DNA of 64,000 nucleotides from Streptomyces naganishii JCM 4654. Its GTDB lineage: Bacteria > Actinomycetota > Actinomycetes > Streptomycetales > Streptomycetaceae. Below, one piece after another: positions 7,837-15,371 of the stretch; position 1 is the first letter of the stretch; every line of letters begins with the position of its first letter. The stretch covers positions 1 to 64,000 of the forward strand of contig NZ_BMVF01000018.1 in assembly GCF_014650575.1 (NCBI RefSeq). Reading direction: 5' to 3'. Position numbers and translations under genes: made by a program. A model generated the notes under the pieces. It searched no databases. It was not told the origin of the DNA and was given only the letters and a program-made list of their open reading frames with translations.

Positions 7837-8961
7837 GTGACTGAGATCGAGATCGGGCGCGGCAAGCGCGGCCGCCGGGCGTACGCCTTCGACGACATCG
7901 CCGTCGTCCCCAGCCGCCGTACGCGGGACCCGAAGGAGGTCTCGATCGCCTGGCAGATCGACGCCTACCGTTTCGAGCTGCCCTTCCTGGCCGCCCCCAT
8001 GGACTCCGTCGTCTCCCCGGCCACCGCCATCCGCATCGGCGAACTCGGTGGCCTGGGCGTGCTCAACCTCGAGGGCCTGTGGACGCGGTACGAGGACCCG
8101 CAGCCGCTGCTCGACGAGATCGCCGAGCTGCCCTCCGGGGCCGCCACCCGCCGCCTCCAGGAGGTGTACGCGGCGCCCATCAAGGAGGAGCTGATCGGCG
8201 CGCGCATCAAGGAGGTGCGCGACGCCGGGGTGGTCACCGCCGCCGCGCTGTCCCCGCAGCGCACCGCCCAGTTCTCCAAGGCGGTCGTCGACGCGGGCGT
8301 GGACATCTTCGTCATCCGGGGTACGACGGTCTCGGCGGAGCACGTGTCGTCCTCGCACGAGCCGCTGAACCTGAAGCAGTTCATCTACGAGCTCGACGTC
8401 CCGGTGATCGTCGGCGGCTGCGCCACGTACACGGCGGCCCTGCACCTGATGCGCAGCGGTGCGGCGGGCGTCCTGGTCGGCTTCGGCGGCGGCGCCGCGC
8501 ACACCACGCGCAACGTGCTCGGCATCCAGGTCCCGATGGCCACGGCCGTCGCCGACGTGGCCGCCGCGCGCCGTGACTACATGGACGAGTCCGGCGGCCG
8601 GTACGTGCACGTGATCGCGGACGGCGGTGTCGGCTGGTCCGGCGACCTGCCCAAGGCGATCGCCTGCGGCGCGGACGCGGTGATGATGGGCTCCCCGCTG
8701 GCCCGCGCCACGGACGCGCCCGGCAAGGGCCACCACTGGGGCATGGAGGCCGTCAACGAGGAGCTGCCGCGCGGCCAGAAGGTCGACCTCGGCACGGTCG
8801 GCACCATCGAGGAGGTCCTCACCGGCCCCTCCCACACCCCCGACGGCTCCATGAACTTCTTCGGCGCCCTGCGCCGCGCCATGGCCACGACCGGCTACAG
8901 CGAGCTCAAGGAATTCCAGCGCGTAGAGGTGACGGTCGCCGACTCCCAGCACAAGCGCTAG
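7837..8961 (+). CDS. guaB3: GuaB3 family IMP dehydrogenase-related protein
   Basis: This 374-residue TIM-barrel protein is homologous to IMP dehydrogenase but lacks both CBS domains. Its start is the GTG at 7837; the upstream extension is not family-like. It keeps the N-terminal AYAFDDIAVVPSRRTRDP and AAPMDSVVSP motifs and the phosphate-binding ADGGVGWSGDLPKAIACGA. The catalytic loop is changed: GPGSICTTR of GuaB reads GGGAAHTTR here, with His222 where the nucleophilic Cys should be. Actinobacteria keep guaB3 next to guaB (as in M. tuberculosis Rv3410c), yet the reaction is unproven. It may act on GMP/IMP by another chemistry or regulate GuaB. Confidence 0.9.
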   Translation: MTEIEIGRGKRGRRAYAFDDIAVVPSRRTRDPKEVSIAWQIDAYRFELPFLAAPMDSVVSPATAIRIGELGGLGVLNLEGLWTRYEDPQPLLDEIAELPSGAATRRLQEVYAAPIKEELIGARIKEVRDAGVVTAAALSPQRTAQFSKAVVDAGVDIFVIRGTTVSAEHVSSSHEPLNLKQFIYELDVPVIVGGCATYTAALHLMRSGAAGVLVGFGGGAAHTTRNVLGIQVPMATAVADVAAARRDYMDESGGRYVHVIADGGVGWSGDLPKAIACGADAVMMGSPLARATDAPGKGHHWGMEAVNEELPRGQKVDLGTVGTIEEVLTGPSHTPDGSMNFFGALRRAMATTGYSELKEFQRVEVTVADSQHKR

Positions 8962-8980
8962 CCCCCCGGCGTTCCTCCCG

Positions 8981-9020
8981 GAGGCCCGGCCACTCGCGAG
9001 AGCGAGCGGCCGGGCCTCTT
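8981..9020 (+). terminator. Terminator after guaB3
   Basis: Long stem GAGGCCCGGCCACTCGC / GCGAGCGGCCGGGCCTC (one interruption) with a GAGA-type loop, followed by TTCG. It starts 20 bases after the guaB3 stop. Confidence 0.75.
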
Positions 9021-9125
9021 CGCGTCTGCGCAGGTGGGGGCGCGTAGAGCGATATGGGGGTGCGCGGTTGCTTTCGGGGCGAATACGCCGGGGGCGGGTG
9101 AGATGAGCCGATAGTGTCCGTGATC

Positions 9126-9194
9126 GGCGCCCCGGATGTTCGGGGCGCCCCCTTCCAAGGACATGGTCCGGACCCCGCCCTCGGGGCCCGGACC
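9126..9194. other. Two strong hairpins in the guaB3 - nucleotide-sugar dehydrogenase gap
   Basis: GGCGCCCCG/CGGGGCGCC (9126-9149, 6-base loop) is followed by a 13-bp stem with one mismatch, GGTCCGGaCCCCG/CGGGGcCCGGACC (9165-9194). Together with the hairpin at 9352-9376 they flank a 31-codon ORF. A structured RNA or leader is possible. Confidence 0.4.
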
Positions 9195-9251
9195 GAATTC
9201 CAGTGAAACCGTCTACCGGGTCTATGGGCGGCGTCATGGAAGGGGGCGCCC

Positions 9252-9347
9252 ATGGGACGCCACCGCAAGCCCACCCGCTGGGATCGGATCCGTCTTCGGA
9301 TGGTGAAGTGCCGGAGGAGGTGGATCTTGTGGATCTACGGCCGCTGA
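9252..9347 (+). CDS. Possible 31-residue basic peptide
   Basis: ATG at 9252 has AGGGGG five bases upstream and runs to TGA at 9345-9347. The product is very basic and Trp-rich (begins MGRHRKPTRWDRIRLRM, ends with two Trp and a Tyr). A perfect hairpin follows 4 bases after the stop. I do not recognise the family. Support is the ribosome site, the peptide's composition (unlike random high-GC frames rich in Ala/Gly/Pro) and the terminator-like hairpin. It could still be chance. Confidence 0.35.
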   Translation: MGRHRKPTRWDRIRLRMVKCRRRWILWIYGR

Positions 9348-9351
9348 GCGG

Positions 9352-9376
9352 CCACCCCTATGAACACTAGGGGTGG
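9352..9376. terminator. Hairpin after the 31-codon ORF
   Basis: Perfect 9-bp stem CCACCCCTA / TAGGGGTGG with a 7-base loop. It is suited to end a plus-strand transcript; it also lies beyond the stop of the minus-strand dehydrogenase gene (9507). Confidence 0.5.
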
Positions 9377-9506
9377 ACACTCCGCCTAACGGCCAGGAGC
9401 CCGCTGCAGTGACCCCTGCGGTGGGCTCCACCTGTGCACGTAAGTTACCCGCGCGGCGCTCCGGGTGCCAGCAGTCAGGGGTTCCGGCGCTCCCGCGCGC
9501 CCCCCT

Positions 9507-10715
9507 TCACAACCGGTGCGCCGCTCCCGTGGGGGCCGCGCCACGGGTGTCCAGGAGGAGTTGGGCCTTCACCGACAGGCCCTGCAGGTCGTAGGTGCGG
9601 TGGTGCTGGAGGAGGATCGTCAGGTCGGCGTCCGCCACCGCCTCGTACAGGGCGTCCGCGCGGGGTACGGGGCGGTCGAGGACGCTCCACGCGGGGATGT
9701 GCGGGTCGTGGTAGCTGACGCTCGCGCCGAGGCCGGTCAGGCGGACGGCGATCTCCTCGGCGGGGGTGCCCTGGAGGTCGGCGAGGTCGGGCTTGTAGGT
9801 GACCCCCAGAAGGAGTACGCGGGCGCCGCGGGCCGACTTGCCGTGCTCGTTGAGCAGGGTCGCGGCGCGCTGGACGACGTAGCGGGGCATGCGGCTGTTG
9901 ACCTGCCGGGCGAGTTCCACCATGCGCAGACCGCGGCCGGCGGGGCCGGACAGGTCCTGGGGCAGGCCGTGGCCGCCGACGCCGGGCCCGGGGCGGAAGG
10001 CATGGAAGCCGAAGGGCTTGGTCTCGGCGCAGCGCACCACGTCCCACAGGTCGACGCCCAGGTCGTGGCAGAGGACGGCCATCTCGTTGACGAGCGCGAT
10101 GTTGACGTGCCGGTAGTTGGTCTCCAGGAGCTGGACCGTCTCGGCCTCCTTCAGCCCGCGCGCGCGGACCACTTTGTCGGTGAGACGTCCGTAGAAGGCG
10201 GCGGCCGACTCGGTGCAGGCCGGGGTGAGGCCGCCGATCACCTTCGGCGTGTTGGCGGGGGTGACGTCCCGGTTGCCGGGGTCGACGCGGCTGGGTGAGT
10301 AGGCGAGGTGGAAGTCGCGGCCCGCGCGCAGCCCCGAGCCCCCCTCCAGCAGCGGGAGCAGGAACTCCTCGGTCGTACCGGGGTGCACGAGGGACTCCAG
10401 GATCACGGTGGTGTGCGGGCGCAGGTGCCCGGCGAGGGCGCGCGCGGCGGCCTCCACCTGCCCGAGGTCGGGCCCGCCGTCCGCGCCGCGCGGGGTCGGC
10501 GCGCAGATCACCGCGGTGCGCACCCGGCCGAGCTCGGCCGGGTTGGTGGCCGGCCGGAAGCCCCCCGAGAGCATCCGGCGCAGTTCCGCGGGTCTGAGGG
10601 AGCCGGACTCGTCCCCCGTCCGGTACCCGAGCGTGGGGATGCCGGCGGCGACGGCTGCCTGGGCCAGGGGCAGGCCGAGGGGACCGAGTCCGATGACGGC
10701 GAGATCTGCGGGCAT
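9507..10715 (-). CDS. UDP-ManNAc/UDP-glucose dehydrogenase-like protein lacking the catalytic Cys
   Basis: The 402-residue protein has the three-part fold of nucleotide-sugar dehydrogenases. An N-terminal NAD-binding domain (AVIGLGPLGLPLA, residues 6-18) is followed by a central dimer domain (about 190-280, ETVQLLETNYRHVNIALVNEM) and a C-terminal UDP-binding domain (about 300-400, LGVTYKPDLADLQGTP). The family's GGHC nucleophile motif reads GPGVGGHGLPQD here, so Cys is replaced by Gly250. Oxidation to the uronic acid is therefore doubtful. The ATG at 10715 puts the Rossmann motif at the N-terminus; a GTG at 10757 is the alternative. It is divergent from glpD. Confidence 0.85.
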   Translation of the reverse strand: MPADLAVIGLGPLGLPLAQAAVAAGIPTLGYRTGDESGSLRPAELRRMLSGGFRPATNPAELGRVRTAVICAPTPRGADGGPDLGQVEAAARALAGHLRPHTTVILESLVHPGTTEEFLLPLLEGGSGLRAGRDFHLAYSPSRVDPGNRDVTPANTPKVIGGLTPACTESAAAFYGRLTDKVVRARGLKEAETVQLLETNYRHVNIALVNEMAVLCHDLGVDLWDVVRCAETKPFGFHAFRPGPGVGGHGLPQDLSGPAGRGLRMVELARQVNSRMPRYVVQRAATLLNEHGKSARGARVLLLGVTYKPDLADLQGTPAEEIAVRLTGLGASVSYHDPHIPAWSVLDRPVPRADALYEAVADADLTILLQHHRTYDLQGLSVKAQLLLDTRGAAPTGAAHRL

Positions 10716-11008
10716 GGCGTGGGCCGTCCTTCCCAATAACCGAGGCAGGGCAGACACGCAAGTCCTGTGGACAGAACGAGCGAGTGCAATGTCAGACTAG
10801 GAGTAAATATGACCGTTTTGCGGGATTGACCAGCGTGTTTCTCGGTGAGCCGGGAGGAGTTGTCCACAGGCTGGGGGCGACTGGTGGCTGAAGACGGGCA
10901 ACCCGGTCAGAATTTGGGCATGGGGAGGGACGAGCGGGGACACGGGAGGGACGGAAACGGGCTTCGCCCGACGGGTGCGGCCGATGCGACCGACAGTGGG
11001 AGGCAGCG

Positions 11009-12715
11009 GTGAGGACAGCGACACTGGGGCCGGCGCAGCGTGCCGAGTCACTGGCGGGAATGGCCGAGCGAGAGCTGGACATCCTGGTCGTGGGCGGCGG
11101 CGTGGTCGGCGCGGGCACGGCCCTGGACGCCGTCACGCGCGGCCTGACCACCGGCATCGTCGAGGCCCGCGACTGGGCCTCGGGCACCTCCAGCCGGTCC
11201 AGCAAGCTGATACACGGAGGGCTGCGCTATCTGGAGATGCTCGACTTCGCCCTGGTGCGGGAGGCGCTGAAGGAGCGCGGCCTGCTGCTGGAGCGCATCG
11301 CCCCGCACCTGGTCCGCCCGGTGCCGTTCCTGTACCCGCTCCGGCACAAGGGCTGGGAGCGCTGGTACGCGGGCTCGGGCGTCGCGCTCTACGACGCGAT
11401 GTCGATGGCCCGCGGCCACGGCAGGGGCCTGCCCCTGCACCGGCACCTGACCCGCCGTCAGGCCCTGCGCGTCGCCCCCTGCATGAAGAAGGACGCCCTG
11501 GTCGGCGCCCTGCAGTACTACGACGCCCAGGTGGACGACGCCCGCTTCGTCGCCACCCTGGTGCGCACCGCCGTGTCGTACGGCGCCAAGGCCGCCAACC
11601 GCGCCCGGGTCACCGGCTTCCTGCGCGAGGGCGAGCGCGTCGTCGGCGCCCGGGTGCGGGACGTCGAGGGCGGGGGCGAGTACGAGATCCGCGCCAAGCA
11701 GGTCGTCAACGCCACCGGCGTGTGGACCGACGACACCCAGGCCATGGTCGGCGAGCGCGGCCAGTTCCACGTCCGCGCCTCCAAGGGCATCCACCTCGTC
11801 GTGCCCAAGGACCGCATCAACTCCACCACCGGGCTGATCCTGCGCACCGAGAAGTCCGTGCTGTTCGTCATCCCCTGGGGCCGGCACTGGATCGTCGGCA
11901 CCACCGACACCGACTGGGACCTCGACAAGGCCCACCCCGCCGCCTCCAGCGCCGACATCGACTACCTCCTGGAGCACGTCAACTCCGTGCTCGCGGTCCC
12001 GCTGAGCCGCGACGACGTCCAGGGCGTGTACGCGGGGCTCAGGCCCCTGCTGGCCGGCGAGTCCGACGCCACCAGCAAGCTCTCCCGCGAGCACACCGTG
12101 GCCCACCCCGTGCCCGGCCTGGTGGTGGTCGCGGGCGGCAAGTACACGACGTACCGGGTGATGGCCAAGGACGCCGTCGACGAGGCCGTGCACGGCCTGG
12201 ACATGCGGGTCGCCGACTGCGTCACCGAGGAGATCCCGCTCTACGGCGCCGAGGGCTACCGCGCGCTGTGGAACGCGCGTGCGCGCATCGCCGCCGACAC
12301 CGGCATCCATGTGGTGCGCGTGGAGCACCTGCTGAACCGGTACGGCTCGGCGGCCCAGGAGATCCTCGCCCTCATCGCGGGGAACCCGACCCTGGGCGCC
12401 CCTCTCCACGCCGCCGACGACTATCTGCGCGCCGAGGTCGTCTACGCCGCCTCGCACGAGGGCGCGCGCCACCTGGACGACGTACTGACCCGGCGCACCC
12501 GCATATCCATCGAGACCTTCGACCGGGGCACCCGCAGCGCCCGCGAGGCCGCCGAGCTCATGGCGCCCGTACTGGGCTGGGACGAGGACCAGATCCAGCG
12601 CGAGGTCGAGCACTACGAGAAGCGGGTGGAGGCCGAGCGGGAGTCGCAGCGCCAGCCCGACGACCTGACGGCCGACGCGGCCCGGCTCGGGGCGCCCGAC
12701 ATCGTGCCGTTGTAA
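11009..12715 (+). CDS. glpD: Aerobic glycerol-3-phosphate dehydrogenase
   Basis: This FAD enzyme oxidises sn-glycerol-3-phosphate to dihydroxyacetone phosphate and feeds electrons to the menaquinone pool at the membrane. The 568-residue protein has the dinucleotide motif VVGGGVVGAG at 27-36 and the GlpD signatures TSSRSSKLIHGGLRYLE and AGGKYTTYRVMA. A C-terminal GlpD domain lies at about 400-540. The start is the GTG at 11009, preceded by GGGAGGC six bases upstream. No glpF or glpK is nearby, so it is a stand-alone copy. Confidence 0.95.
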   Translation: MRTATLGPAQRAESLAGMAERELDILVVGGGVVGAGTALDAVTRGLTTGIVEARDWASGTSSRSSKLIHGGLRYLEMLDFALVREALKERGLLLERIAPHLVRPVPFLYPLRHKGWERWYAGSGVALYDAMSMARGHGRGLPLHRHLTRRQALRVAPCMKKDALVGALQYYDAQVDDARFVATLVRTAVSYGAKAANRARVTGFLREGERVVGARVRDVEGGGEYEIRAKQVVNATGVWTDDTQAMVGERGQFHVRASKGIHLVVPKDRINSTTGLILRTEKSVLFVIPWGRHWIVGTTDTDWDLDKAHPAASSADIDYLLEHVNSVLAVPLSRDDVQGVYAGLRPLLAGESDATSKLSREHTVAHPVPGLVVVAGGKYTTYRVMAKDAVDEAVHGLDMRVADCVTEEIPLYGAEGYRALWNARARIAADTGIHVVRVEHLLNRYGSAAQEILALIAGNPTLGAPLHAADDYLRAEVVYAASHEGARHLDDVLTRRTRISIETFDRGTRSAREAAELMAPVLGWDEDQIQREVEHYEKRVEAERESQRQPDDLTADAARLGAPDIVPL

Positions 12716-12939
12716 CAGTCCCGACCCCGGAGCCGGGCGGCCGCAGGGGCCGTTAAGAGAGGAAGTGTCCCCAAGCGCCTGACCACGGCGCCGCCCGTTT
12801 GTCACGGCCCGTCATGGCGCCGCACGCAGCGCGTCGTTCACCGAGGGCGCGCGTGTCCCCAGGAGCACCCTGGGCGTCGGGCACTTGTCGGGTGAGAGAC
12901 AATGGAGGCTCTGTCAGGGCGGGTTGCATGAGGGGACGC

Positions 12940-15198
12940 ATGTCGGAGGCGGAGCGGGGCGGGGCATCTCGTCGGAACACTCGTCAGGACACTCTCCAGG
13001 GCCGAAGCGAGCGCCTTCTCGCCGGGCGGTACCGGCTGGGGGACGTACTCGGGCGCGGCGGCATGGGCACCGTGTGGCGGGCCGAGGACGAGACCCTCGG
13101 CCGTACGGTCGCGGTCAAGGAACTGCGGTTCCCGGCGAACATCGACGAGGACGAGAAGCGGCGGCTGATCACGCGCACCCTGCGCGAGGCCAAGGCGATC
13201 GCGCGGATCCGCAACACCAGCGCGGTGACCGTCTTCGACGTGGTCGACGAGGACGACCGGCCGTGGATCGTCATGGAACTCGTCGAGGGCAAGTCGCTCG
13301 CCGAGGTCATCCGCGAGGACGGCCTGCTGGAGCCGAGGCGCGCGGCCGAGGTCGGGCTCGCCGTCCTCGACGTGCTGCGCTCCGCGCACCGCCAGGGCAT
13401 CCTGCACCGTGACGTGAAGCCGTCCAACGTCCTCATCGCCGAGGACGGCCGGGTCGTGCTCACCGACTTCGGCATCGCCCAGGTCGAGGGCGACCCCTCC
13501 ATCACCTCCACCGGCATGCTCGTCGGCGCCCCCTCCTACATCTCGCCCGAGCGGGCCCGCGGCCACAAGCCCGGCCCGGCCGCCGACCTGTGGTCGCTCG
13601 GCGGCCTGCTGTACGCGGCGGTCGAGGGCACCCCGCCGTACGACAAGGGCTCGGCGATCGCGACCCTCACCGCCGTGATGACCGAGCCCCTGGGCGAGCC
13701 GAAGAACGCCGGCCCGCTCCGGGACGTCATCCACGGCCTGCTCAACAAGGACCCGGACAAGCGGCTCGACGACGCGGGCGCCCGGGCGATGCTCAACGCC
13801 GTCATCCACGCCCCCGACCCGAAGGAGGCCGAACCCGAGCCTCCCGCGGACGCCACCAGGGTCGTACCGCTGCCCGCGCGGCCGGACAGCCGGGACGAGC
13901 CGGGCAAGGCGGCCAGGAGCGGTGCGCCGGGCGGCGGGGGCAAGCGCGGCGAGGAGGCCGGCGAGCGGCTGCGCGGCGCGCTGCGCTCGGTGCGCAAGGC
14001 CGCCGTCGCGGCGGGCGCGGCCACCTCGGCGGCCGCGAGCCGCACCAAGCCGGCCGCCGGCGGCGCCGGTTCGGGTGCGGTGGGTGCGGCGGGTGCGGCG
14101 GGCGCCGGTACGTCGGCCTCCGTGGCCGCCCCCGCGGCGAAGCCGTCGCCTGCATCGTCATCGCCGTCGGTGTCCCCTGCCGCGCCGGACCCGGCGGTGG
14201 CTCCGGTGGACGCGTCCGCGGGCCGGACCGGCAAGGACGGCAAGGGCGGCCCGGCGGGCGGCGCGGCCTCCTCCGGGGCGGGCGCCGGTGCCGGTACCGG
14301 TGACGCGGCGACCACCGCCGTGGGCGGTGTGCAGGGCGGGCGGACCCGTTCGGGGTGGCCCGTGATGCCGCCGCCGGACCTGGACCTGGCTCCCCGGCCG
14401 GTGCCCAGGGCGCCGCTCACCGACGTGGTGCCGCGCCGGACGCTGGTCATCATCGCCGTGGTCGTCGCGCTCGCCGTGATCGGCGCGGTGCTGGCCCTCA
14501 CCCTCAACGGCGACGACAAGGGCTCCAAGGGCTCCAGGAGCGGCGCGGCCCGCGCCTCCACGACCGCCGGGGCCTCCGCCAGCGCCTCCACCAAGGAGGA
14601 CACCACCGGCGGGACCGGCACGGACGGCAAGCAGGCCGACGCCGAGAACGGCACGGCCGGACCGGGCGGTTCGCCCGCCGCGTCCACCGCCTCCGGCGGG
14701 CAGGGCGACGGCTCCGGCGACGGGTCCGGCGGCTCCGGCCCGGACGGCGGCGGCTCCAAGGACGACGGCGCGGCGACGACGTACAAGAGCTCCCAGGGGT
14801 TCACCATCGGGTTGCCCAAGGGCTGGAAGTACGCCAGCACCGACTCCGCGGGCGTCCGCTTCACCGGTCCGGACGGGCAGAAGCTGCTGGTCGCCTGGAC
14901 CTCCTCGCCCAAGGACGACCCGGTCGCCGACTGGAAGAACCAGGAAGGCTACATGGTGCGCTCGCAGTACCAGCGCATCCGCATAGAGCAGGTGGGCTAC
15001 CGCGGCTGGAACGCGGCCGACTGGGAGTTCACCTACGTCGACGGCGGCACCGAATACCGCACCGTCGACCGGGGGTTCGTGGTGAACGGACATCTCGGGT
15101 ACGCGCTGATGTACACGGCTAAGTCCGCGAACTGGGACACCGACCTGCGCCGGAACACCTGGCGGACGCTCACGAAGACCTTCGAGCCCAAGTCCTGA
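12940..15198 (+). CDS. Membrane Ser/Thr protein kinase, first of a five-gene cluster
   Basis: This 752-residue PknB-type kinase has a cytoplasmic kinase domain at about 28-290: Gly loop GRGGMG (38-43), Lys60 in VAVKEL, HRD 156-158 and DFG 176-178, all intact. An Ala/Pro/Gly-rich juxtamembrane linker (about 300-495) leads to one TM helix at about 500-523 and a Ser/Gly-rich stalk. The extracytoplasmic domain starts at SSQGFTIGLPKGWKY (about 620). I chose the ATG at 12940 (AGGGGA upstream); ATG 12928 is four codons earlier. Five same-strand kinases in this position match the SCO4775-4779 cluster of S. coelicolor, reported to touch spore-wall synthesis. Confidence 0.92.
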   Translation: MSEAERGGASRRNTRQDTLQGRSERLLAGRYRLGDVLGRGGMGTVWRAEDETLGRTVAVKELRFPANIDEDEKRRLITRTLREAKAIARIRNTSAVTVFDVVDEDDRPWIVMELVEGKSLAEVIREDGLLEPRRAAEVGLAVLDVLRSAHRQGILHRDVKPSNVLIAEDGRVVLTDFGIAQVEGDPSITSTGMLVGAPSYISPERARGHKPGPAADLWSLGGLLYAAVEGTPPYDKGSAIATLTAVMTEPLGEPKNAGPLRDVIHGLLNKDPDKRLDDAGARAMLNAVIHAPDPKEAEPEPPADATRVVPLPARPDSRDEPGKAARSGAPGGGGKRGEEAGERLRGALRSVRKAAVAAGAATSAAASRTKPAAGGAGSGAVGAAGAAGAGTSASVAAPAAKPSPASSSPSVSPAAPDPAVAPVDASAGRTGKDGKGGPAGGAASSGAGAGAGTGDAATTAVGGVQGGRTRSGWPVMPPPDLDLAPRPVPRAPLTDVVPRRTLVIIAVVVALAVIGAVLALTLNGDDKGSKGSRSGAARASTTAGASASASTKEDTTGGTGTDGKQADAENGTAGPGGSPAASTASGGQGDGSGDGSGGSGPDGGGSKDDGAATTYKSSQGFTIGLPKGWKYASTDSAGVRFTGPDGQKLLVAWTSSPKDDPVADWKNQEGYMVRSQYQRIRIEQVGYRGWNAADWEFTYVDGGTEYRTVDRGFVVNGHLGYALMYTAKSANWDTDLRRNTWRTLTKTFEPKS

Positions 15199-15371
15199 GC
15201 GCTCCGGCCCCCGGATCCCGGGGTATCGCACAGGATTTGGGGGCCCTAATCCGTCATCCCCTCTTTGCGGGTTGCCTGCGGCACGTATCGTGAGTGGTTG
15301 CGGACCGTAAGCATCGGGAACGGGACGCGTGGCGAACGGATTTGACCGACCGTGCGGCCGGGGGAGGCACT

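Noticed and set aside
12880..12925. TTGTCGGGT sequence upstream of the first kinase gene as a PafBC promoter
   Set aside because: The 9-mer deviates at its last positions and no TANNNT lies 8 bases downstream.
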